From: Rhodopseudomonas_A sp036404135
Lineage (GTDB): Bacteria; Pseudomonadota; Alphaproteobacteria; Rhizobiales; Xanthobacteraceae
DNA: 37,690 nucleotides
Assembly (NCBI RefSeq): GCF_036404135.1
Contig: NZ_DASWPE010000185.1
Coordinates: 1-37,690, forward strand
Reading direction: 5' to 3'
The notes beneath the pieces were generated by a model. That model did not search any database. It saw only the letters and a program-made list of their open reading frames with translations, and was not told the DNA's origin. A program made the translations under genes and the position numbers. This document shows positions 9,149-15,935 of the stretch, piece by piece; the stretch's first letter is position 1, and every line of letters starts with the position of its first letter.

Positions 9149-10081
9149 TCAGCCGTGCGAGAAGGTCGGCTCGGCGCTGATGCCGTCGCCGTAGAGTTGC
9201 GCGGTGTAGTCGCTGACGCCGGGAATGCCGCAGGCGTCGGCGCGGCAGCGCTGGCAATGCGTAAACACCCGCAGGTGTTGCTCGGCGTCGGCGCGGGCGA
9301 CATAGCGCTTCATCATTCCGGGCGCCGGCAGATGCGCGAAGCCGTGCTGCGGGATCAGCGGGATGATGTTGATGAGCTGCGCGCCGGCCTCGGCCACGCG
9401 CTCCGCCACCGTGCCGATGTGGTCGTCGTTGACGGTCGGGATCAGCACGGTGTTGATCTTGATGGTCAGGCCGAGCGCCGCGGCTTTGGCGATGCCGTCG
9501 AGCTGATTGGCGATCAGCCGTTCGGCGGCGGCGATGCCGTCGAGCCTGCGGCGCTGCCAGGCGATCTTCGGGGTGATCTGCGCCTGGATCTGCGGGTCGA
9601 CCGAATTGACCGTGACGGTCAGCGTGCTGACGCCGACCGCGGCGATCTCCTCGATCCGCTGCGGCAGCATCAGGCCGTTGGTCGACAGGCACAGCACCAG
9701 CTCCGGCCAGCGCGCATGCACCTTTTCAAATGTCTGCAAGGCATGCGGCGTCGCCAACGGATCGCCCGGCCCGGCGATGCCGACCACGTTGATGGTCGGG
9801 CACAGTTCGAGCGCCCGCTCGGTGATCTCCACCGCCTGATCCGGACTGAGCAGCCGCGTCGCCACGCCGGGGCGCTGCTCGCGGCGATTGAAATCGCGAA
9901 TGCAGAACGCGCAATCGATATTGCAGCCGGGACTGACCGGCAGATGCAGCCGCGCGCTGCGGGCGTGGCCGACCGCGGTGGTGCTGAAGCAGGGGTGGCG
10001 GCCCTCCAACGCCGGAAACGCCGGCTTGGTCGCCGCCATCCGCATGGTCTGCGCCGGGCAGGAATCCACTGGCATCGTCAT
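9149..10081 (-). CDS. marB: NifB-like radical SAM cofactor maturase, probable MarB
   Basis: NifB-family enzymes use S-adenosylmethionine to insert carbide and fuse two [4Fe-4S] units into the 8Fe precursor (NifB-co) of nitrogenase-type active sites. In this 310-residue protein I see HPCF (Cys31), the radical SAM CX3CX2C motif at Cys53/57/60 (GCNIDCAFC), the SAM-binding GIAGPGDPLA at 101-110, and the C-terminal HCQRC pair (Cys276/279), all as in NifB. An additional Cys284 stands where many NifB proteins have Val. It lacks the C-terminal NifX-like domain that some NifB proteins carry; that domain is supplied by the overlapping gene just upstream (ATGA overlap). No nifE, nifN or nifV is in the window, so maturation may stop at the NifB-co stage. 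Confidence 0.85.
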   Translation of the reverse strand: MTMPVDSCPAQTMRMAATKPAFPALEGRHPCFSTTAVGHARSARLHLPVSPGCNIDCAFCIRDFNRREQRPGVATRLLSPDQAVEITERALELCPTINVVGIAGPGDPLATPHALQTFEKVHARWPELVLCLSTNGLMLPQRIEEIAAVGVSTLTVTVNSVDPQIQAQITPKIAWQRRRLDGIAAAERLIANQLDGIAKAAALGLTIKINTVLIPTVNDDHIGTVAERVAEAGAQLINIIPLIPQHGFAHLPAPGMMKRYVARADAEQHLRVFTHCQRCRADACGIPGVSDYTAQLYGDGISAEPTFSHG

Positions 10082-10458
10082 GCGCGCGCTGGCTCCCGCA
10101 ACACCGTGCTATCGGCCAATTCGCGCAGCGCGGTGGCCACCGCGTCCTCGGTCTCGAACGCCAGGATGCCGAGCGCCGCCAGCCGGTTGATGGCGCACTC
10201 GCCGATCCGCGCCACCACCACGGCGCGGCAATCGGCGACCAGATCCACCGAAATATCCATCGGGTCGCGGCGCTCCGCGCTGCGATCGGCGCCGCAGGCC
10301 GGCAGATTGCGCCGCGTCTCCACCAGCCGCGGCGCGCGGCCGGAAAATTCCCAGATCTGGAACTGGGTCGCGTAGCCGAAATGTTCGGTGACCGCGACGC
10401 CGTCGCCGGTGGCGATCGCCACCCGGGTTGGTTCGGTTGAGCTCGGCGGCAGACCCAT
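10078..10458 (-). CDS. NifX/NafY-domain protein, putative cofactor carrier of the mar-like operon
   Basis: This 126-residue single-domain protein belongs to the dinitrogenase iron-molybdenum cofactor biosynthesis family (NifX, NafY, NifB C-terminal domain). The family pattern is clear: RVAIATGDGVAVTEHFGYATQFQIWE near residues 12-37, then an IGECAINRLAALGI helix-turn. The family binds FeS-cluster precursors such as NifB-co in transit. It is the first gene of the operon and overlaps marB by four bases, so it probably acts directly on the MarB product. Cys55 and Cys76 are candidate ligands, as are the His in EHFG and Cys88. The start ATG 10458 has a weak ribosome site, but no better in-frame start lies before the conserved region. 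The precise role is inferred. Confidence 0.72.
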   Translation of the reverse strand: MGLPPSSTEPTRVAIATGDGVAVTEHFGYATQFQIWEFSGRAPRLVETRRNLPACGADRSAERRDPMDISVDLVADCRAVVVARIGECAINRLAALGILAFETEDAVATALRELADSTVLREPARA

Positions 10459-11012
10459 GCGCGATCACATCGTTGCAGATTTCATATCAGCGGACGGTCG
10501 GCATGCGACCGGCGTGCGCTGATAGTTGCGTGAGCTGATAGTTGCGTGGTCAGTCCGCCGCTGTCGCGGGCGGATGCCACGACTCGTAACGCATTTGCGC
10601 GAGGATTGGCTTTCATTGTGCGCAGCGCAGCGTGAACAGTTTTCTTCAATGCGAGGGCCGGCGACCTATTCGTTACTGTCAACGTTGCGCGAGGTATCAC
10701 CGTGCTGACAATCCAAGCGGCCGCGACTCGTCGGCTCTGCGCGACGCGGCGCGCAGATGCGGCGGCCGTCACCGCAACGTGATTTCACATGACCGCGATA
10801 GGGCGCGGCTTGCGTTGACCGATGCCGGGAAGAACACAATGCTGCCGGCGTGACGGTTTGTGCAGTTCCATGCTGCGCGGGGCGGCAAGACTTGCGGTTT
10901 GTGCTGAAGTCGTCGCCGCGTATTGACGACGGCGCGATCCGAGGCTCAGTTAGTTGCCAGCCGCGGCGCGCGGTGATCCGATCACGGGAACGCCATCTTT
11001 GCGAGACGCACA
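10459..11012. other. Divergent regulatory region between the mar-like operon and CBS gene
   Basis: This 554-base gap separates two divergent sulfur-metabolism units, so it should carry both promoters. Besides the 14-base tandem repeat, the decamer TTGCGCGAGG occurs twice in direct orientation at 10595-10604 and 10685-10694. No credible gene is seen; the short open frames here have no family resemblance. I could not assign -35/-10 boxes with confidence. Confidence 0.5.
10519..10548. promoter_or_regulatory. Tandem 14-base direct repeat upstream of the mar-like operon
   Basis: CTGATAGTTGCGTG occurs twice without mismatch, at 10519-10532 and 10535-10548, with a 16-base period. The pair lies 61-90 bases upstream of the first operon start codon, where an activator or repressor site would be expected. 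No known operator is recognised, and there is no regulator gene beside it. Confidence 0.45.
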
Positions 11013-12419
11013 GTGAATATGATTGCAGCCTTGCCGTCCAACCAACAGACCCCCGGCGGGGTGATCGATCTGATCGGCAACACGCCGCTGGTCGAACTCA
11101 CCCAGCTCGATGCGGGGCCGTGCCGGCTATTCGCCAAGCTCGAATTCCAGAATCCCGGCGGCTCGATCAAGGACCGCCCGGCGCTGTCGATGATCACCGC
11201 GTTCGAGCACGACGGCCAGTTGCAGCCGGGCGGCACGCTGGTCGAGGCCACCGCCGGCAACACCGGGCTTGGCCTGGCGCTGGTCGCGGCGCTGAAAGGC
11301 TACCGGCTGATCCTGGTCATTCCCGACAAGATGAGCCGGGAGAAAGTGCTGCACCTCAAGGCGCTCGGCGCCGAAGTGGTGATGACCCGCTCCGACGTCG
11401 GCAAGGGCCATCCGGCCTATTACCAGGACCTCGCCGCGCGCATCACTGCGCAGACCCCCGGCGCGGTGTTCGTCAATCAGTTCGCCAATCCGGCGAATCC
11501 CCTGGCCCATGAGATCGGCACCGCGCCGGAAATCTGGGAGCAGATGGATCGCCGGGTCGACGCGGTGGTGGCCGGCATCGGCTCCGGCGGCACCATGACC
11601 GGGATCAGCCGGTTCTTCGCCCGGATGTCGCCGTCGACCGAAATGGTGCTGGCCGATCCGCAGGGCTCGATCCTGGTCGATGTGGTCGAGGGACGGCAGC
11701 CCGGCGAACTCGGCAGCTGGCTGGTCGAGGGCATCGGCGAGGATTTCGTGCCGCCCAATGCCGATCTGTCTTTGGTGGCGCGCGGCTATTCGATCTCCGA
11801 CGCGGAGTCTTTTGCCGCGGCTCGCGAGCTGCTGCGCCGCGAAGGCATTCTCGCCGGCTCCTCCTCCGGCACGCTGCTCGCCGCGGCGCTGCGCTATTGC
11901 CGCGCACAGACCGAGCCGAAGCGCGTGGTCACGCTGTTTCCGGACGGCGGCAACAAATATCTGTCGAAGATGTTCAACGACGCCTGGATGGCCGACCAGG
12001 GTTTCGTGCGCCGGCCGCAGCAGGGCGATTTGCGCGACCTGATCCAGCGCCGCCACGACGAGGGCGCGGCGATCACCGTGGCGCCCGACGACACCTTGAA
12101 CTTCGCCTATTCGCGGATGAAGCTGTACGACGTGTCGCAACTGCCGGTGCTGACCGACGATCACGTGGTCGGAATCATCGACGAGTCCGATCTGTTGATG
12201 GCGACCTTCGCCGACGCCGAGCGATTTTCCCAGCCGGTCAGCCTGGCGATGAGCGAACGGGTCGAGACCGTGCCGGTGTCGACGCCGCTCGAGCAATTGT
12301 TGCCGGTGTTCGACCGCGGCCACGTCGTCGTGGTGGTCGACGGCTCGCATTTCCTGGGGTTGATCACGCGGATCGATCTCGTCAACCACCTCCGCCGCAA
12401 GGTCGACCGACATGCATGA
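11013..12419 (+). CDS. Cystathionine beta-synthase with C-terminal CBS domain pair
   Basis: This PLP enzyme condenses homocysteine with serine to cystathionine, the first step of reverse transsulfuration. The 468-residue protein has a fold-type II catalytic domain (about 1-335). Lys53 (NPGGSIKDRP) forms the Schiff base, the substrate loop is EATAGNTGLGLA, and the PLP phosphate loop is GIGSGGTMTG. Two CBS motifs follow (about 340-463), as in eukaryotic CBS but without the heme domain. The presence of CBS domains and the coupled cystathionine lyase gene favour CBS over a plain cysteine synthase; O-acetylserine sulfhydrylase activity cannot be excluded. The start is GTG 11013 or ATG 11019, neither with a strong ribosome site. 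It is divergent from the mar-like operon. Confidence 0.85.
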   Translation: MNMIAALPSNQQTPGGVIDLIGNTPLVELTQLDAGPCRLFAKLEFQNPGGSIKDRPALSMITAFEHDGQLQPGGTLVEATAGNTGLGLALVAALKGYRLILVIPDKMSREKVLHLKALGAEVVMTRSDVGKGHPAYYQDLAARITAQTPGAVFVNQFANPANPLAHEIGTAPEIWEQMDRRVDAVVAGIGSGGTMTGISRFFARMSPSTEMVLADPQGSILVDVVEGRQPGELGSWLVEGIGEDFVPPNADLSLVARGYSISDAESFAAARELLRREGILAGSSSGTLLAAALRYCRAQTEPKRVVTLFPDGGNKYLSKMFNDAWMADQGFVRRPQQGDLRDLIQRRHDEGAAITVAPDDTLNFAYSRMKLYDVSQLPVLTDDHVVGIIDESDLLMATFADAERFSQPVSLAMSERVETVPVSTPLEQLLPVFDRGHVVVVVDGSHFLGLITRIDLVNHLRRKVDRHA

Positions 12420-13587
12420 CAAGATTCGTAACAGCCGGCTCCCCGGGCCGAACACCCGCGCCGTGCATGGCGGCCAGACGCCCGATCCCACGACCGGCGC
12501 GGTGACGACGCCGATCTACGCCACCTCGACCTTCGTGCAACAGGCCCCCGGCGTCCATAAAGGCTACGAATACGCCCGCTCGCAGAACCCGACCCGGGCG
12601 GCGTTCGAGGCGGCGATCGCCGATGCCGAGCGCGGCCATGCCGGCTTTGCCTTTGCCTCCGGGCTCGCCGCGGAAGCCGCGATTCTCGAACTCGCGCCGC
12701 ACGGCAGCCACGTGGTGGCGTCGGAAGATCTCTACGGCGGCAGCTGGCGGCTGTTTCATCGGGTGCGCAATCATTCGGCGGCGTTGACCGTGACGCACAT
12801 CGATCCCGCCGATCCCGCGGCGATCCGCGCCGCGATCCGGCCCGACACCGCCTTCATCTGGATCGAGACCCCGAGCAATCCGCTGCTGCGGCTCGCCGAC
12901 CTCGACGCCGTGGCGGCGATCGGCCGCGAGCGCGGCGTGCTCACCGTGGTCGACAACACCTTCGCCTCGCCGGCGGTGCAGCGTCCGCTCGAGCACGGCA
13001 TCGATATCGTGGTGCATTCGGTCACCAAATATATCGGCGGCCATTCCGACATCGTCGGCGGCGCCATCGTGGTGCGCGACGCCGGGCTCGAGCAGAAGCT
13101 GGCGTTTCTGCAGAACGCCACCGGCGGCATCCTCGATCCGTTCTCGAGTTTCCTGGCGCTGCGCGGCATCAAGACGCTGCCGCTGCGGCTGCAGCGCCAC
13201 GCCGACAACGCGCTCGCGGTGGCGCGCTGGCTGGAGGCGCATCCCAAGGTCGAACGGGTGATCTATCCGGGCCTCGAAAGCCACCCGCAGCACGACCTCG
13301 CCAAACGGCAGATGGCCAATGGCGGCGGCATGGTCGCGGCCTATCTCAAAGCCGACGAGCAGCAGACCGTCGAGGTGCTAAAACGCGTCCAGCTGATCGC
13401 GCTGGCCGAAAGCCTCGGCGCGGTGGAGAGCCTGGTCGGGCAACCCTGGACCATGAGCCATGGCTCGCTGCCGGAAGCCGACCGGCTGGCGCGCGGCATC
13501 AAGCCCAATCTGATCCGGCTGTCGATCGGGATCGAGGACGTCGAGGACCTCACCGAGGATCTCGAGCAGGCGCTCGCGATCATCTGA
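12412..13587 (+). CDS. Cystathionine gamma-lyase (gamma-synthase family PLP enzyme)
   Basis: This 391-residue Cys/Met-metabolism PLP enzyme would cleave cystathionine to cysteine, 2-oxobutyrate and ammonia. The PLP lysine is Lys206 (HSVTKYIGGHSD), and other family motifs are YARSQNPTR, SEDLYGGSWRLF, IETPSNPLLR and RLSIGIEDVEDL. The start codon overlaps the CBS gene by 8 bases and is preceded by AAGG, so the two are translationally coupled and likely act in sequence on homocysteine. The family also includes cystathionine gamma-synthase, methionine gamma-lyase and O-acetylhomoserine sulfhydrylase. In a setting that produces methanethiol, a sulfhydrylase role is possible, but pairing with CBS makes the lyase most likely. 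Confidence 0.82.
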   Translation: MHDKIRNSRLPGPNTRAVHGGQTPDPTTGAVTTPIYATSTFVQQAPGVHKGYEYARSQNPTRAAFEAAIADAERGHAGFAFASGLAAEAAILELAPHGSHVVASEDLYGGSWRLFHRVRNHSAALTVTHIDPADPAAIRAAIRPDTAFIWIETPSNPLLRLADLDAVAAIGRERGVLTVVDNTFASPAVQRPLEHGIDIVVHSVTKYIGGHSDIVGGAIVVRDAGLEQKLAFLQNATGGILDPFSSFLALRGIKTLPLRLQRHADNALAVARWLEAHPKVERVIYPGLESHPQHDLAKRQMANGGGMVAAYLKADEQQTVEVLKRVQLIALAESLGAVESLVGQPWTMSHGSLPEADRLARGIKPNLIRLSIGIEDVEDLTEDLEQALAII

Positions 13588-13591
13588 ACCG

Positions 13592-13630
13592 CGGCTGCGG
13601 TGCCGGGCTTCGACGGCTGCGCCGCAGCCG
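13592..13630 (+). terminator. Possible hairpin terminator after the CBS-CGL operon
   Basis: The arms CGGCTGCGG (13592-13600) and CCGCAGCCG (13622-13630) form a perfect 9-base stem 4 bases after the gamma-lyase stop. No T-run follows, so if it terminates transcription it would do so weakly or with Rho. Confidence 0.35.
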
Positions 13631-13803
13631 GGCGCGGCCACGGCTTGACGCCCGGCATTCGCCGTAAAGCGCCAAGACACACCCTACTACCTGCGACGCG
13701 GACGCGCCGCAGGCCCCATCGCGACCGCGACCGCGTCGGCTGTGAAGTTGGACTTTCGGCCAAGGCCGATGCGCCGCGCTCCGCGTCGCGGGCGATTCGG
13801 CCA

Positions 13804-14094
13804 TCAGGACGAGGACGACCGCGGCGGCGTCGAACCGCTGGTCTCCTCTCGGCGCGCCAATCTGGCGTAGCCGACCCGCAATTGATCCGCCGAGATCGGC
13901 CCGCCGTCGCCGCGGCGCGCGCCGGCGCGGGCCAGCAGCGACGCCATGCTGCGCCAGGTGAGACGCGACGTCGCGCGAAGCTTGGTGATTTCGTCGAGGT
14001 GGTGAGCCAGCACGCGCTCGAACGGCACGCGCTCGCCGTCAACGGTCAACTCGGCAGCGAATTTTTCAGCCCAAGATTTCAAATCAGTACTCAT
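13804..14094 (-). CDS. Small conserved hypothetical protein, HTH-like
   Basis: This 96-residue protein begins STDLKSWAEKFAAELTVDG. Its central part, TWRSMASLLARAGARRGDGG followed by ISADQLRVGYARL, resembles the helix-turn-helix-like motif of small Rhizobiales proteins in which a short helix, an 'AGxRRxDGGPISAxQLR' turn and a recognition-like helix recur. This suggests nucleic-acid binding but is not proof. The C-terminus is Ser-rich and probably disordered. It is convergent with the gamma-lyase gene and divergent from the next plus-strand gene; it is not obviously part of the sulfur or flagellar modules. The coding call rests on motif resemblance. Confidence 0.55.
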   Translation of the reverse strand: MSTDLKSWAEKFAAELTVDGERVPFERVLAHHLDEITKLRATSRLTWRSMASLLARAGARRGDGGPISADQLRVGYARLARREETSGSTPPRSSSS

Positions 14095-14109
14095 CGCGGC
14101 AACCTATGA

Positions 14110-14320
14110 CCGAGTTCTTCACTCAACATGAATCAAAACGAAGAAAGTCGGCTTAGATAAAACATTGCTCGATTTTTGCACAAAACAAACACATTAAGTT
14201 TTACGCGCCTGTGCAGCTGCAAATGCACGAAAAAATCACCGCAAGATCGCCGCGCGACGGCTTCGGACAAGCTTCGCCTGCTATCCATAGCCAAATATTT
14301 TTTCAACATCGCCGCAGACA
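14110..14320. promoter_or_regulatory. AT-rich leader before the membrane protein gene
   Basis: This stretch is clearly richer in A and T than its neighbours, with runs such as GATTTTTGCACAAAACAAAC and AAATATTTTTTC. A possible -35/-10 pair is TTGCAC, 17 bases, TTTTAC (about 14176-14204, plus strand). It likely holds the promoter of the gene starting at 14324 and possibly of the divergent gene ending its 5' side at 14094. Confidence 0.3.
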
Positions 14321-14323
14321 GCC

Positions 14324-15205
14324 ATGGTCGACGCATCAACTAACAAGGCCACGTCGCCGACCGCAGCGGCGGAGCCGCGCACAGCCGCGGCGGCCGCCGA
14401 CAATGCCGCGCCGCCGCTCCGCCCGGTCGGCAACGGCGCGCGGCACCATGTCGGCACTGCGAGCTTCGACGAAATGCTCGCCAAGGAGGTGCTGGCCAGC
14501 TTCCGGCGCACCCAGGCGATGGCGCGCGCAGAGCCCGCCAAGCCGAAGCCGCGCCGGCCGGTACCACCGGCGACTCTCGTGGTGCGTCCACCAAAGTCGT
14601 ATCCATGGACGATGCCGTTCGTGTCGCTGGCCTCGTATGTCGGCCTCTCCACACTGCTCTGCGCCGGCGGGCTGGCCTATCTGTTCGTACAGCCGGCGAC
14701 TACCACAACGGCGAGGCCGCCGGCCGCCGAGCTGCGCGGCCTTCGCGATTCCGTTGAACAGTTACGCCACAGCATTGCCGCGCTCTCCAACGACGTGGCG
14801 GCCAACCGCAGCGCGCTCGCCGCCGCCAACCAGACCTTCAGCGACCGCATCGTGCGGCTCGCCGCCCGCTTTGACCGCGCCGATCAGCCGGTCGCGGCGC
14901 GCAAGCTCGAACCCGCGGCGCAGGAAGCGACGCAGTCGGCTTACGCCGAACCGGGCGATCCGCCGGGCGAGATCACCGGCACCATTCAACGGCCGCGACC
15001 GCCGGCCGCCGCAGAGCCCGCGGTGGTCGCCGGCTGGCGAGTACGGCGCGCTTACGACGGCGCCGCCGTGCTCGAAGGGCCCTCGGGGGTGATCGAGGTC
15101 AGTCTCGGCCAGGATGTCCCCGCGCTCGGCCGCATCCAGGACATCACGTCGGCGAACGGCCGGCTGCAGGTGACGACGAGCAAGGGCCTGATCGTTTCCC
15201 GCTGA
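14324..15205 (+). CDS. Hypothetical membrane-anchored protein with coiled coil and C-terminal beta domain
   Basis: I do not recognise a named family. The 293-residue protein has an Ala/Pro-rich cytoplasmic N-terminus (1-100), one transmembrane helix around residues 105-125 (SLASYVGLSTLLCAGGLAYLF), and a predicted coiled coil (about 138-185, LRGLRDSVEQLRHSIAALSN). A Pro-rich linker follows, then a compact C-terminal segment (about 234-293) starting WRVRRAYDGAAVLEG and ending LQVTTSKGLIV. Similar C-terminal segments occur, as I recall, in hypothetical inner-membrane proteins of Bradyrhizobiaceae. The C-terminus is probably periplasmic. ATG 14324 has only a weak ribosome site. It stands alone between an AT-rich leader and the long gap before ftcR; a link to the flagellum is possible but unsupported. 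Confidence 0.7.
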   Translation: MVDASTNKATSPTAAAEPRTAAAAADNAAPPLRPVGNGARHHVGTASFDEMLAKEVLASFRRTQAMARAEPAKPKPRRPVPPATLVVRPPKSYPWTMPFVSLASYVGLSTLLCAGGLAYLFVQPATTTTARPPAAELRGLRDSVEQLRHSIAALSNDVAANRSALAAANQTFSDRIVRLAARFDRADQPVAARKLEPAAQEATQSAYAEPGDPPGEITGTIQRPRPPAAAEPAVVAGWRVRRAYDGAAVLEGPSGVIEVSLGQDVPALGRIQDITSANGRLQVTTSKGLIVSR

Positions 15206-15935
15206 GGCTCCGCCGAAAAGCAACGGCCCGATTGCGTGGCGATCATGATCCGCCGGGCGCCGAGTTCGCGATCACGTTGACGCAACGCCGCGCCCTCGGC
15301 CGCGCCGCCTTCCCCCCGCAATAATCCACCAGCCATCGCTCACCGGAGCCACGCGACGCGCATCCGCATCGACCCGATGCAGTGATTCGTCATCGAACCG
15401 ACGCATGATTTACGGAGCATTGCGTAGCAACGTGTAGCAACGTGTATCACCGCGTCGCACTACGTAGCAGTGCGTTGCATTATGTAGCATGACGTTGCAG
15501 CGCCAAGCGCGCGATCTGACACGAACGAACGCCGCAGTGAGTCTTTTATGCAACTTTGGCAGTTTGATTAGTTGCGCTGCGTTTCCGCATATTTCGATTC
15601 GCTTGACCGTCGGGCACCATTTTGACGTAATACGTAATACTACGAGTTCGGATTCGCACATGCGATGCGTCGAAGTCGGATGAACAGAGCGAAATGCCGC
15701 TGCATTGTGCGGACCGCCGCGACCATCCATCACGTCGTCGAACGACATCGTCACGGTCGCTGTCCCCACAGACGTAAGACGACCGCTCCGTGCCCATCCT
15801 TCCGGAGAGCGCATCCCGCGCTTTTCCGAATCCCGTAACTGTTGTGTTGCGTCGGTATGCGTCGGGCGAATGGAGCGAACGTGCCGGGTTCGGCTCCGCA
15901 ATGGCATCTAGGCGATCACGCTGGGGGATTGTTAC
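15206..15935. other. Long non-coding region upstream of ftcR
   Basis: This 730-base gap has no credible gene. The 165-codon minus frame at 15410-15907 has no family resemblance and crosses the tandem repeat. The region holds the 10-base-period array at 15411-15500 and a short ACGTAAT repeat at 15625-15637, and should include the ftcR promoter. Confidence 0.55.
15411..15500. repeat. Nine degenerate tandem repeats of exactly 10 bases
   Basis: Nine consecutive 10-base units match the pattern Y-R-Y-G-T-W-G-C-A-N. G at position 4 and CA at positions 8-9 are present in all nine; T5 and G7 are present in eight of nine. Examples are TGCGTAGCAA, CGTGTAGCAA, TACGTAGCAG and TATGTAGCAT. A 10-base period puts every unit on the same face of the helix, and it is not a codon multiple, so the array is more likely a binding or structural site than coding sequence. 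Confidence 0.8.

Noticed and set aside
8228..10375. 715-codon plus-strand frame opposite marH and marB
   Set aside because: Antisense shadow of genes with clear catalytic motifs; no family resemblance of its own.
10607..10622. Possible sigma-54 promoter (TGGC, 10 bases GG-to-GC spacing)
   Set aside because: Only the GG and GC dinucleotides match; the flanking consensus bases are poor and it lies about 390 bases from the gene it would serve.
15411..15500. CRISPR array
   Set aside because: Units are 10 bases with no spacers, and there are no cas genes in the window.
15410..15907. 165-codon minus-strand frame in the gap before ftcR
   Set aside because: No recognisable domain, no convincing ribosome site, and it crosses the 10-base tandem array, whose period is not a codon multiple.
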